In this document: in pieces, positions 1 through 8,335 of the stretch
Layout: every line of letters starts with the position of its first letter
Numbering within the stretch: the stretch's first letter is position 1
Source: a virus
Length of the DNA: 23,950 nucleotides
Virus record (IMG/VR): IMGVR_UViG_3300009068_000190
Location: 1 to 23,950 of that record
Reading direction: 5' to 3' (one strand)
Program-made: the position numbers and the translations under genes
Notes under the pieces: model-generated
Seen by the model: only the letters and a program-made list of their open reading frames with translations
Database searches by the model: none
Told to the model about the DNA's origin: nothing

Positions 1-1
1 A

Positions 2-181
2 AAAACTGCAGTAGATTCACTTCAATCACAGATAGATAGTAATTCAAATCAATTGGTAAATCGTTGGATTCCCGATCCAAAAGCTGCAAATAAATTTGAA
101 GAAAAACCTACAGTAGATCCTACAAATTTAATATTTGTTAATAGAAGAGAAAGATTTAGTCGATTTCCATATTGGGCATAA
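2..181 (+). CDS. C-terminal end of an unidentified phage protein (partial)
   Basis: An open frame enters from the left edge and runs for 59 codons to a TAA at 179-181. Its start lies outside the window. The visible part is polar, with a run of Ser, Asn and Gln residues, and ends in an aromatic and basic tail (RRERFSRFPYWA). I do not recognise it. It is followed within two bases by a strong hairpin terminator, so it is the last gene of a rightward unit that converges on gp32. The neighbouring genes make a virion or phage-replication role plausible, but nothing in the sequence decides between them. Confidence 0.6.
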   Translation, partial: KTAVDSLQSQIDSNSNQLVNRWIPDPKAANKFEEKPTVDPTNLIFVNRRERFSRFPYWA

Positions 182-182
182 A

Positions 183-206
183 AAAAGCCCCCTTGCGGGG
201 GCTTTT
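183..206. terminator. Bidirectional rho-independent terminator between the partial gene and gp32
   Basis: A perfect 10-bp stem (AAAAGCCCCC / GGGGGCTTTT) closes a TTGC tetraloop. It is flanked by a T run on the right for rightward transcripts and by an A run on the left, which gives a U tail to leftward gp32 transcripts. It fits exactly between two convergent stop codons. Confidence 0.92.
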
Positions 207-207
207 C

Positions 208-1065
208 TCAATCATTCTCCATCTCGGAGAAGTACTTTAGAGGATCCTTTTCCTCAATGTCTTCAGACACCACCGTGTCTGCCACATCATCCTCAATGCT
301 CTTGCTTTCAGTAAACTGAGCACGAACATCATCACCAACAGCCTTCTTGTATCGTTCAGTGAGTTCTGCGAAACTCTTGAACTGGCTCTTATCAACAAAT
401 GGCTTTAGAGGATACTGCTTCTTCCAAAGTTCCTCTAGCTTCTTGTCATCTCCACCAAGAAGAGGGGCAGGAGATGCAAACTCTGAACGATCATAATTTA
501 CGTAACCTCCGACATTACGAATCTTGATCTTAAAGTCTGCACCAGTCCAGAAGTTGAATGGATCAACTGCAACCTCATCCTGATACTCTGGATGAGCGAG
601 ACTCTGGATCTTCTGAAAGATCTTGGTGCCATACTGGTAAAGGAAAACCTTTCCCTTGTTCTCTGGATTAGCAGGGTCTTCGATTACAAGAATATTGGAA
701 ATATAAGCCAACTTACGCTTACGATTCCTTGCAATATTCTTGTCATCCTCAATACCACTATTCCAAAGTTCCGTATTGCCCTGACAAATTGGACATTTCT
801 CACCAATGGTAGTTGGGCAGTTTTCAAAAAGCCAACCACCCTTGCCCTTGAACGCATGGCTGTACATAGACACAAAGGGTGTATCTTCCCCCTGAATTTC
901 GGGCAGGAAGCGGATTACAGCATATCCGTTACCTGACTTATCAATACCAGGCTTCCAAAGACGTTCATCCTTGTAACTCTCCTTGGAGGTGAGCTTATCC
1001 ATACGCTCGGTTAGAGATGCGACTGAGTTCTTACTCTTTTTCTTAAAATCTGCAAAGTTTGACAT
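208..1065 (-). CDS. 32: gp32-like single-stranded DNA-binding protein
   Basis: This is the T4 gp32 family, which coats single-stranded DNA cooperatively in replication, recombination and repair. The 285 residues follow the T4 plan. A basic N-terminal arm (FKKKSKNS, compare the KRKST arm of T4) serves cooperativity. A core begins GYAVIRFLPE. The zinc site is H70, C83, C91 and C94 (T4 uses H-x12-C-x9-C-x2-C, here H-x12-C-x7-C-x2-C). ISNILVIEDPANPENKGKVF matches a T4 core block very closely. The C-terminal tail is acidic (about residues 255-285), as needed for binding replication partners. The gene lies downstream of gp33, as in T4, but no gene 59 lies between them. A consensus sigma70 promoter and a leader hairpin precede it. 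Its codon use is more G+C-rich than the virion genes to the right. Confidence 0.96.
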   Translation of the reverse strand: MSNFADFKKKSKNSVASLTERMDKLTSKESYKDERLWKPGIDKSGNGYAVIRFLPEIQGEDTPFVSMYSHAFKGKGGWLFENCPTTIGEKCPICQGNTELWNSGIEDDKNIARNRKRKLAYISNILVIEDPANPENKGKVFLYQYGTKIFQKIQSLAHPEYQDEVAVDPFNFWTGADFKIKIRNVGGYVNYDRSEFASPAPLLGGDDKKLEELWKKQYPLKPFVDKSQFKSFAELTERYKKAVGDDVRAQFTESKSIEDDVADTVVSEDIEEKDPLKYFSEMEND

Positions 1066-1075
1066 AGTATTTTAC

Positions 1076-1092
1076 CCGAGGACCTACCTCGG
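1076..1092 (-). promoter_or_regulatory. Leader hairpin just upstream of gp32
   Basis: In the gp32 mRNA leader a 6-bp stem (CCGAGG / CCTCGG) with a 5-nt loop ends 10 nt before the ATG. Its 3' arm contains the only G-rich run near the start (CGGG), so folding would hide the likely ribosome site. T4 gp32 is known to repress its own translation by binding a leader pseudoknot and the unstructured ribosome-binding region. An equivalent role here is inferred from position only. Confidence 0.5.
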
Positions 1093-1105
1093 CCTTTCTA
1101 TTCTA

Positions 1106-1133
1106 ATTATAGCCCAATTAGGTGGTTAGTCAA
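1106..1133 (-). promoter_or_regulatory. Sigma70-type promoter for gp32
   Basis: Leftward TTGACT (1133-1128), a 16-bp spacer and TATAAT (1111-1106) match the bacterial housekeeping consensus closely. The -35 box overlaps the gp33 stop codon, so gp32 can be transcribed apart from gp33. The predicted start near 1099 gives a leader of about 34 nt that carries the hairpin at 1076-1092. Confidence 0.8.
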
Positions 1134-1359
1134 TTGGTAGTTTCTTGGTTTTGCCATTTTTTAGTAAATGGCGGTCTCTGGCTTCAATTTGAATTTTTTC
1201 AATTATTGGTCTGGTAATGAGTTTACCAGCCGTACTTGGATCAATATTCATTTCTTCAGATAATTCAATTATACAATCCATAAAACTAAGTTTTGTAGAT
1301 TTTACTCTATCTAAAACTTTATTTGAAAATTTTTCTTTTGCTGCTTCGTCTATATACAT
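1126..1359 (-). CDS. 33: gp33-like late-promoter transcription co-activator
   Basis: This 77-residue protein resembles T4 gp33, the RNA-polymerase-bound adaptor that links the late sigma factor gp55 to the sliding clamp gp45 so that late promoters fire. The shared block is residues 52-66, IIEKIQ-x-EA-x-D-x-x-LL, which T4 gp33 has as IIEKIQSEAIDENLL. It is preceded by a helical acidic stretch (IIELSEEMNID). Position supports the call, because T4 gene 33 also lies just upstream of 32. It is shorter than T4 gp33 (about 112 residues), mainly at the N-terminus. The gp55 partner is not in the window. Its promoter leaves only 6 nt between the -10 box and ATG, so a leaderless mRNA is expected. Confidence 0.82.
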   Translation of the reverse strand: MYIDEAAKEKFSNKVLDRVKSTKLSFMDCIIELSEEMNIDPSTAGKLITRPIIEKIQIEARDRHLLKNGKTKKLPID

Positions 1360-1365
1360 GGTTTT

Positions 1366-1393
1366 ATTATATATGATATATACCCATAATCAA
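1366..1393 (-). promoter_or_regulatory. Sigma70-type promoter of gp33, leaderless geometry
   Basis: Leftward TTGATT (1393-1388), a 16-bp spacer and TATAAT (1371-1366) are followed by AAAACC and then the ATG at 1359. With transcription starting 7 nt after the -10 hexamer, the mRNA would begin at the A of AUG. No Shine-Dalgarno sequence is present. Confidence 0.75.
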
Positions 1394-1405
1394 TAATTAA
1401 ATACA

Positions 1406-1413
1406 TCTAAATA
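1406..1413 (+). promoter_or_regulatory. T4-type late promoter box upstream of the first virion gene
   Basis: TCTAAATA differs from the T4 late box TATAAATA at one position. It lies 29 nt before the ATG at 1443 and leaves room for a Shine-Dalgarno (GAGG, 1431-1434). Confidence 0.55.
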
Positions 1414-1442
1414 TTCATGAACTATTTAACGAGGTCTAATCC

Positions 1443-2396
1443 ATGCCATCAGGAACAGGCGTAACATCAGATGCAATTCCAATTCAAACAGCAGGTATAA
1501 CCGCATATATTGCGACCGATTATGTCGGTACAGGCGGTATCACGGGTCACTACCAACTCATTAAACTTGGGTATGGTGTCGATGGCTCTGCTACTGTTGT
1601 AAATTCTTCAAACCCACTTCCCGTAACTATCGCTACAGGAATGACTGCCACTATTTCTGGATTCACTGGAACCATCGATGTGCGTGGAGTTGGTGGTGCG
1701 GCAGTAGTAGTATCTGGCTCCGTGGTAACAACTGGCCTAACTTCATCTCCAATGTGGGTCAAAACTTTTACAGGCTCACAAGTAGAAGTTACTGGTGGTC
1801 GCTATCTAGGAAAAGCTACAGATTCGGTCTCTGTATGGGGTCCAAGTGGCTTAACATACATTTATGCTCATCTCGTAACAGCTTCTGGTAATTCTTTAAG
1901 TTATACTAATGGCGCTCTTAATGTTAATATTACTGGAGCAACTATTAGTGCTACCATTCCTTCAACGGTTACTGTTGTTGGTTTGTCTGGTGCAACTGCA
2001 GTTAATGTAACTGTTGGTAATACTTTAGGAATAAATGATACGAATATCCTAAATGGTATGACTGCAATTTATTCACAAGTAGTTGGTCTAAGAGCAGATC
2101 TAGGTGGATTTGCGGTAACTAGACCCTCATCATTTAAAAATAGCAGAGTAAGTGCTACTACAGTAGTATCTCAACTAGACGTAACCGGATTCAGTGCAAG
2201 CAGTGGAATTAACTTGAAAGCACTATCTACGAATACAGATCTTATCTTTATTGGAAATACTGGTTCTTTTGTTGGATCATCTTCTGGATTTGCCATGGAT
2301 CCAGGAGATTCTGTATTCCTTAATATTTCAAATACAAATAAACTATTTCTACAAGCAAATTCTGGAACACAGGTTATAACTTATATGGCCTCATGA
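1443..2396 (+). CDS. Putative virion structural protein, beta-rich
   Basis: This 317-residue protein is rich in Gly, Ser, Thr and Val and has almost no charged helices, the profile of a phage fibre, neck or baseplate decoration protein. Near the N-terminus HYQLIKLGYGVDG is followed by NPLPVT, a pattern I associate with phage virion proteins. Repeated hydrophobic/Thr strands follow (for example ATISATIPSTVTVVGL). The C-terminus (about residues 240-317) looks like one compact beta domain ending VITYMAS. The start is supported by a GAGG ribosome site 8 nt upstream and a late box. It opens a rightward group of three genes separated by 3-8 nt. The exact virion position is unknown. Confidence 0.65.
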   Translation: MPSGTGVTSDAIPIQTAGITAYIATDYVGTGGITGHYQLIKLGYGVDGSATVVNSSNPLPVTIATGMTATISGFTGTIDVRGVGGAAVVVSGSVVTTGLTSSPMWVKTFTGSQVEVTGGRYLGKATDSVSVWGPSGLTYIYAHLVTASGNSLSYTNGALNVNITGATISATIPSTVTVVGLSGATAVNVTVGNTLGINDTNILNGMTAIYSQVVGLRADLGGFAVTRPSSFKNSRVSATTVVSQLDVTGFSASSGINLKALSTNTDLIFIGNTGSFVGSSSGFAMDPGDSVFLNISNTNKLFLQANSGTQVITYMAS

Positions 2397-2399
2397 TAA

Positions 2400-3689
2400 A
2401 TGTCTAGTTTTACACTAAATCAAGTAAGAAGCATTACAAACACAGGAATGGTGTTAAAAGGATCTACATATGATCCTTGCTACTCCAAAGGATGGATGAA
2501 TACTATTCCAAATATTTCTATAAATGGAAATACGTGTTATTTTGATTATAGTGATACTTATGATACATCCGACAGAACTTTATTAACTAAAATTTTCTCA
2601 ACAATTTCAGTTGGAACTTCTGTATACGTTGAACCAATTGACTATTACGATGAATTAAAAAATATAAGAACAGCTGTTGGAGGAACTTTTACTTACTCAT
2701 CATCATTTAATAGTAATAAAGTTATTGTAGGAAGTGTGGTTTCTGGATTCACATTTTCAACTAGTTATAATTTTTATGATAAAATAAATTTTGTCAAACC
2801 AATACAATTTACTTTAGGATATACTGGTGGAGCAACTGCGGCCAACTATATAATATATTCTCTTCCAAATAAAAACAATACTTCTTTTAGTAATTCTGGA
2901 ATTCTTGGATCCGCATTAAATTTTGAAGAATATGTTGAAGTATCTGGGTCTACTTTAAATTCTGGTAGATTACGTTGCTATGGAGTTATTAAATTAAAAG
3001 ATAGCCAAGAATTATTATATACTGTAAATACTTTAACAAATGAAGATTTATTTACAGCTAAAACTACATTAAAATATTTTATTCGTGGTTCTTCAAATAT
3101 TTCAGTCCAAGAAAAGCCAGAAGGTTCTCTCGGTGCTTTTACTGTATATGATCAAAATTTATTAAAACAAGATTGTTATGATAATCAAAATGAATATCAA
3201 ACTTTTTTAAGATCACAAAGTTTAGGAAATACTTATTATGGTTATTGGCTTCCATGTCAGAGCTGCGGAAACTTTGTAGAAAGTGCTTCTTATGCCAATA
3301 ATGGCAATAGAACTTTATTTTATGCCAATAGCATTTATTTTTCAATTGCACAATTAGCCACAACAGTAAATAATGTTACAACATCACCATTTGCTGTTTA
3401 CACCAATAGATCATATACCGCACAATCAAGTCTAATATCTGCTGTAACTCTTGCATCTTCATCTTCAAATGTCAAATTGGATATAAGCCACCCATCCCTT
3501 CAAGGCTGGTCAGTAGATATATTCACAGATCCAGACTTAACTCAAAAATTATCAACTTCATTTTATAGATCTGGTACACCTGGATTCGATCAAAGCTACA
3601 TTCTTTTATTATACGGCCAATATTTACCAAAAACCGTATACTGTGTATTTGATGGTCCAACAAAATTAACAGTAACATTATCAGTATAA
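2400..3689 (+). CDS. Putative virion structural protein, unidentified
   Basis: This 429-residue protein is rich in Ser, Thr, Asn and Tyr with few charges, which suggests an extracellular beta-structured phage protein such as a fibre or baseplate component. It follows the preceding structural gene with only three bases between stop and ATG, so the two are probably translated together. It has no clear own ribosome site. A PCQSCG motif near residue 285 is the only paired-cysteine site. The region around residues 340-429 is again beta-like and ends in an alternating hydrophobic strand (KLTVTLSV). I recognise no family. Confidence 0.6.
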   Translation: MSSFTLNQVRSITNTGMVLKGSTYDPCYSKGWMNTIPNISINGNTCYFDYSDTYDTSDRTLLTKIFSTISVGTSVYVEPIDYYDELKNIRTAVGGTFTYSSSFNSNKVIVGSVVSGFTFSTSYNFYDKINFVKPIQFTLGYTGGATAANYIIYSLPNKNNTSFSNSGILGSALNFEEYVEVSGSTLNSGRLRCYGVIKLKDSQELLYTVNTLTNEDLFTAKTTLKYFIRGSSNISVQEKPEGSLGAFTVYDQNLLKQDCYDNQNEYQTFLRSQSLGNTYYGYWLPCQSCGNFVESASYANNGNRTLFYANSIYFSIAQLATTVNNVTTSPFAVYTNRSYTAQSSLISAVTLASSSSNVKLDISHPSLQGWSVDIFTDPDLTQKLSTSFYRSGTPGFDQSYILLLYGQYLPKTVYCVFDGPTKLTVTLSV

Positions 3690-3697
3690 ACTTAAAT

Positions 3698-3982
3698 ATG
3701 TTTAAAGGACAATTTAAATTTAAAAATGCTTCTGGTATATCAAATACATATTCTCCCGGTGATGTTGTCATATATCAAGGAAAAATATATCAATCTACAA
3801 AATTAAATCAAAAAAGTCCACTACAAGAACCAAATAGTTGGAAATATGTAGATACTACTGAGCCATTTAAAGGTACATATCCACCAGTAAATCCAAAAGA
3901 AAATCAAATATGGATTTCAAATGATGCTATCAGTTATATTTACTTTTATGATGGCAACTCATATCAATGGATTGCAATATAA
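3698..3982 (+). CDS. Small carbohydrate-binding-like protein
   Basis: These 94 residues contain two short modules. Residues 18-50 (YSPGDVVIYQGKIYQST, then NSWKYV) match the chitin-binding type-3 / CBM5/12 pattern: Y-x-x-GD-x-V-x-Y-x-G-x-x-Y, then a W about 20 residues later. Residues 63-94 (NPKENQIWI, then YFYDGNSYQWIAI) resemble a motif common in phage tail proteins, in which an N-P-x-x-x-D/N-x-W stretch precedes a DG-x-S/D-x-QW end. A role in binding a surface glycan is inferred. It closes the rightward virion gene group, and its stop codon is built into a hairpin shared with the facing gene. Upstream, TATAAACT resembles a degenerate late box. Confidence 0.7.
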   Translation: MFKGQFKFKNASGISNTYSPGDVVIYQGKIYQSTKLNQKSPLQEPNSWKYVDTTEPFKGTYPPVNPKENQIWISNDAISYIYFYDGNSYQWIAI

Positions 3983-3994
3983 TCTATTATATTG
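3975..3994. terminator. Symmetrical hairpin spanning two facing stop codons
   Basis: An 8-bp perfect stem (CAATATAA / TTATATTG) closes a TCTA loop. The left arm ends with the TAA of the rightward gene and the right arm begins with the TAA (read leftward) of the opposing gene. A short T run follows on the right. It probably ends transcription in both directions, although the stem is A+T-rich and so weak. Confidence 0.5.
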
Positions 3995-4445
3995 TTTGAT
4001 TTGCTCCACAAGAACATGGTTTTTTTTGTTTTTGTAGCAAATTGCGTGGAATTGGTTTATCTTCTTCATTATTTCCATTATCTAAAACAGTTGTTACTAA
4101 TTTTTTTACTTTTATATCTATTGGAATAGGAAATTTATTATCAATATGTAAAAATGGAATATATAAATTCCATTTATTAAAATATTGTCTTCTTTTTTCA
4201 CATCCACATTCTTTAAATAATTTTGTTATTAACCATTTAATTCCTGTTTTTCTAGTGATAGAATCAATCACATCACCAAAAGGTTTTTGTAGAATTCCAA
4301 ATTTTAAAGAAAATGATTTTTTATGTGATTCTTTTCTTTGTTTATTCAGTTTATCAATATCCTGTTTATTTGTTAAATCAATTACACCAAGGGTATTTAT
4401 TTTTTGCATTTTTCCATTTATTACAACAGTTTTATTAGTATTCAT
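3987..4445 (-). CDS. Conserved-type phage protein with CGC-x-KR motif
   Basis: This 152-residue basic protein has a central block SITRKTGIKWLITKLFKECGCEKRRQYFN. I associate this kind of block (amphipathic helix, then CGC-x-KR-x-x-x-x-N) with small uncharacterised proteins of marine T4-like phages. A second cysteine pair, CSCG, lies at the extreme C-terminus, so two C-x-C pairs could form one metal site. No enzymatic motif is seen. It starts nine bases after the giant cysteine-rich gene with a good ribosome site (GAGGAA), so the two are probably one unit and may function together. Confidence 0.6.
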   Translation of the reverse strand: MNTNKTVVINGKMQKINTLGVIDLTNKQDIDKLNKQRKESHKKSFSLKFGILQKPFGDVIDSITRKTGIKWLITKLFKECGCEKRRQYFNKWNLYIPFLHIDNKFPIPIDIKVKKLVTTVLDNGNNEEDKPIPRNLLQKQKKPCSCGANQTI

Positions 4446-4454
4446 ATATATTCC

Positions 4455-7400
4455 TCAATATTCATAAGTATTCGCAATATCACTTGTTTTTATTTTTGGT
4501 ATTATTATTTTACTTTGTTTCAAATATCTACACCATTGTTGGGTTGTAACACAATCTCCACTGCCACTGACATAATAACTATAACCACTAATTAATGCTC
4601 CCGGACATAAAATTTCACCTAATGATGATTCATTAGAATGGCAAACACAATATTCATATGGATTGGAAACAGGATCATTTTGTTCACCACATGTCCCACA
4701 TTGCAATTTAGTATTGGCAACCTTTGCTATTGCACTACCAGCTTTCAAAATATGAATTGGTGTTGGCATAGAAATTGTATTATCTGTATAATACAAATTG
4801 CCAGAAGGATCTTCTTGTGGAGAATAAAAATGAGTACTTGCATTTTCTACGTATGATTGAACTTTTCCACCAAATCTAGCATAACAATAATTAGTTCCAC
4901 TACATTCACAAAACGAACATGGTTCATCAACTCCCGGAAGATAATGATCATTTCCCCATGAATAATTACTCTGAGACATTAATGCACACAATGGATGATA
5001 CTCAAATCCATCATATCCACAGTTTTCATCACATGGAGATCTTCCTAGTTGCCTACACGGTTCATTATTGGCATTACAGGGAAGGCATGCATTATTTCCA
5101 TTATTTTCTCCGTCAACACTATCTAAAATTCCACCACCTGGTCTTTGTTGTGGATCACCATTACCTTCATCATCTCCCGCATCACCGGGAATAAATGATA
5201 AGTTGAGTGGAATATCATCTGGACAATCTACAAAACATGCATCCCCACAGCTTTGACATTTTTTTTGTTGACCAAATAAAATGTCACTCCATTCTTTTAC
5301 GGTAATCGGATCATTTGGTAATTTTCCAATACACGCACAACAAGTAATTCCATATAAATCTTTACATAAATAATCACTTGCAGCAAAATTTTGTAATGGA
5401 GGGTACGTAGAACCATTATTAATTAAAGATGTAACAAAATTAGAACATCCTTCTAATGCTGCGCATATACTTCCACAGCGTGGATTTAGACTTGCACATA
5501 GTGAATCTCCAGCAATAGAGCAATTTGCATTACAACGAACTACTGTTGGAGAACCGCTAGCATCCCAACATATACCACCAGAGCCACATGGATCTAAAGT
5601 ACCATCACCACCACGACTATAGTTATCATTTTGACATCCATTATCTCCTTGTTGACTTGATGGTATTCCATGACATAAAGATAAAATATTATTAAATCTT
5701 GGATCTGGTGAACCACCGGGCAAAGTTTCTGGATAATATGCATTAATTATGGAATTTGAATGCCATAGATTTTCTGGATTAAAAGTAGAAACTGGACCAT
5801 ATCCATATAAATTATATGGACTGCATGGAGTTTCACCTCTACAATGGTCGCATTCATTAGTATCTAAACATAAACTTCCCCATTTAACTAGTTTCCATTC
5901 ACCTGGAACTGCTCTAAAAAATAATTGTCTATTAACATAGCCGGGAGATGATTCAGAATAAGATCCATTATTATAATATTTTGAAAACTGTAAATCTTGA
6001 ATTTTATATAAAGGTGTTGATGTAGAATCTAATGAACCATCTCTACAATTCCATAAACTAGAAGTACCTTCCTTAAAGATATCATTTGGATTTACTCCAT
6101 GCTCTTTATACATATAAACATTTCCACCCGGCACATCTTCACCTGCTTGCCATCCTTCCCATGCTAATAAACTTGGTGGAATTACTTTTCTTATTGGACC
6201 AAATTTTGATAATCCGTTTAAACCATTTTCAGAAAACATCTCTGCCGGAGTACACATTCTCATATTTGGTCTATAATATTTGTTATACAATTTATCAAAA
6301 TCATCTGGTGTTACTGGCATTGGGTTACCGGGTGCCCATGGCTTGTAATATGCACCATTTCTACCATTTTGAATTCCAGTTTCAATAATTTGTTTAATTT
6401 CATTATAGATATTTTCTCTATGGTCTCGTGTACCAATTATTCCAGCCTCACACATTGCACCCAAAATATCTCTTATAATTTGAACATATTGAAACCCAGG
6501 TCCACATGCGGGAGGATATGTTGCCTTTCCTCTCTCATCTGGAGTAATCTCATTCAATACAGAATTACTATACATACTAAAATATGACAAAAATCTTTCA
6601 ATAGTCATTTGTGCTGATAATTCATTTGAACGATCAGGATCTGCAAAAGCTTTAAATATACCCAATCTATCAGCATAAACTAAATCAAAATGAAATAAAG
6701 GTGTTCCAGAACTCTTAAAAGTAAAAACTTTAGGAGTTGTTCTTGTTAACCAATAACCCCATCTATCTTTTGCACTCTGTGTATTGCCTGTATTAGTTCC
6801 ACCAAAACCAACACCGGGTGGAATAGTACGTGTACCAGCTGCTTCAACATCATTTAAATTTGTTCCCATATAATGAAAATAATGTTCTAGGTGAACTATT
6901 CCTACAAATTGACTAAAAAAAGTACTTTCACCCATCATTTCCTTATATTGTTCCATTTGGAATCGAATATCACGTTGATATTCTATTCTACCAATATTTT
7001 CCTCATGCAATAGTTCTGATTGATATAGACCATAATCTCCTAAATTTGTTTTTACAAAATGTCTTCCAATATCATAAGTTTTTGCAGGAGCACCAACATC
7101 ACCACCTCCTCCACAAAATATATCAAATGCCCATGGATATGAAACTTTCATCATTCTTCTTAAATATGGACTTGAAGCACAAAAGTTACAATCGTTTTGA
7201 TCATATCCACCGCTAGAAGGTGTATATAAACTATTAACTAATGATTCTTTTATAAAATATGCAGAACCCAATTCCGTGTTTTTTCCCATTTCAAATGTTT
7301 GATTTAAGTTAATTGTTGTTGAGTTTTTTACAGAATTTGTTCTTCCTTGGAGAGGTGAATAGAATACATTTCCATTAGCTGTTTTTGGAGTTCTTAATGG

Positions 7401-8318
7401 ATGTAGTCCTTGTTCAATTGTTCTATAACTTTCAAGACCATAACATTCTCCAGGGCTTTCATTGCCATTATATATTTTATTCCAACAACTTACACTAGCA
7501 TCTGCTCTAGACTGAGGTGGCGTGGATTCTCGATCCATAAGACAAGCACAACAGTTTGCTCCAATGCTTGCTGGGTGTGATGGATATAAAAATGCTGTAT
7601 ATTGTGTTAACCAACCACTTTCAGAAAATCTAGCATGACCTATTGCTGGGACAGTTTTATCTGAAGATGGATTTGTATCACCCCATATATCAAAATTAGG
7701 GTTTCCATCAAATCCTTTTTCTTCGGCCTGTGTTGTATATGGGATTATTTGAGAACAAGATTCACATTTTCTGATTCCTAAGAAGGGTGGACTAATTGTT
7801 CCCGGAAATACTGTGCTATAAGGACAATCTGAAGCTCTAATTATTTGTTCATCATCTGGAGCCGTTGGATCACGATAAGTAGAATTGACACATTGTGGTA
7901 TTGTTGGGTTACCATCTATTGCATATTTGGGGGGGTACCACGTCCATGCACACCCAATATTTTTATATTTTTGTCTTATTGTTTGAGTTCTTAATGGCCT
8001 AAATGTAGTAGAACCATAACAACATTTACACCCACCGGGAAAGCTAGGAGTATCTGCTTCTCCACCGCCACCATATTGACCGGGTTTACCCGGACGTTGA
8101 AATAATATAATTTCATCATCTGGATGAATTGGATACACTCCAAGTTTTGGATCTAAAATAGGTTCATGTGTTACAGGATCTAATTCTATATCACCAGTTT
8201 GTGGATTGACTTTATAACCTTCTTCAATCAATAAATCGCCAAGCATGGCAACATTATTTGTATAATTATATGGAGCACAACAAGAAATTTTACCACAACA
8301 ACAAGCTTTTTTAGGCAT
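4455..8318 (-). CDS. Giant cysteine-rich protein, probably virion-associated
   Basis: This is the largest gene here, at 1287 residues. By my count it has about 64 cysteines, many as C-x-x-C, C-x-C or CC (for example CCCGKISCC at the N-terminus, CKCC, CESC, CCAC, CHSNE). They are dense at the N-terminus (1-270) and in the C-terminal half (about 800-1287), with a cysteine-poor middle (about 390-610). The spacers are rich in Gly, Pro, Asn, Ser and Tyr, as in extracellular proteins. The cysteine-poor middle has helical, aromatic-rich segments. No signal peptide, transmembrane helix or catalytic motif is evident. A perfect TATAAATA late box lies upstream, so late expression and a tail or adhesin role are inferred. 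Disulfide or metal stabilisation are both possible. I recognise no family. Confidence 0.65.
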   Translation of the reverse strand: MPKKACCCGKISCCAPYNYTNNVAMLGDLLIEEGYKVNPQTGDIELDPVTHEPILDPKLGVYPIHPDDEIILFQRPGKPGQYGGGGEADTPSFPGGCKCCYGSTTFRPLRTQTIRQKYKNIGCAWTWYPPKYAIDGNPTIPQCVNSTYRDPTAPDDEQIIRASDCPYSTVFPGTISPPFLGIRKCESCSQIIPYTTQAEEKGFDGNPNFDIWGDTNPSSDKTVPAIGHARFSESGWLTQYTAFLYPSHPASIGANCCACLMDRESTPPQSRADASVSCWNKIYNGNESPGECYGLESYRTIEQGLHPLRTPKTANGNVFYSPLQGRTNSVKNSTTINLNQTFEMGKNTELGSAYFIKESLVNSLYTPSSGGYDQNDCNFCASSPYLRRMMKVSYPWAFDIFCGGGGDVGAPAKTYDIGRHFVKTNLGDYGLYQSELLHEENIGRIEYQRDIRFQMEQYKEMMGESTFFSQFVGIVHLEHYFHYMGTNLNDVEAAGTRTIPPGVGFGGTNTGNTQSAKDRWGYWLTRTTPKVFTFKSSGTPLFHFDLVYADRLGIFKAFADPDRSNELSAQMTIERFLSYFSMYSNSVLNEITPDERGKATYPPACGPGFQYVQIIRDILGAMCEAGIIGTRDHRENIYNEIKQIIETGIQNGRNGAYYKPWAPGNPMPVTPDDFDKLYNKYYRPNMRMCTPAEMFSENGLNGLSKFGPIRKVIPPSLLAWEGWQAGEDVPGGNVYMYKEHGVNPNDIFKEGTSSLWNCRDGSLDSTSTPLYKIQDLQFSKYYNNGSYSESSPGYVNRQLFFRAVPGEWKLVKWGSLCLDTNECDHCRGETPCSPYNLYGYGPVSTFNPENLWHSNSIINAYYPETLPGGSPDPRFNNILSLCHGIPSSQQGDNGCQNDNYSRGGDGTLDPCGSGGICWDASGSPTVVRCNANCSIAGDSLCASLNPRCGSICAALEGCSNFVTSLINNGSTYPPLQNFAASDYLCKDLYGITCCACIGKLPNDPITVKEWSDILFGQQKKCQSCGDACFVDCPDDIPLNLSFIPGDAGDDEGNGDPQQRPGGGILDSVDGENNGNNACLPCNANNEPCRQLGRSPCDENCGYDGFEYHPLCALMSQSNYSWGNDHYLPGVDEPCSFCECSGTNYCYARFGGKVQSYVENASTHFYSPQEDPSGNLYYTDNTISMPTPIHILKAGSAIAKVANTKLQCGTCGEQNDPVSNPYEYCVCHSNESSLGEILCPGALISGYSYYVSGSGDCVTTQQWCRYLKQSKIIIPKIKTSDIANTYEY

Positions 8319-8335
8319 ATTAAGATCTCACATTA

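Noticed and set aside
592-936. 114-codon rightward frame opposite gp32
   Set aside because: It lies wholly antisense to a securely identified gp32 gene, with no ribosome site, and the peptide has no plausible fold.
4042-4467. Long rightward frame opposite the CGC-x-KR gene
   Set aside because: It is antisense to a better supported gene with a ribosome site, and is an artefact of A+T-rich hydrophobic codons read in reverse.
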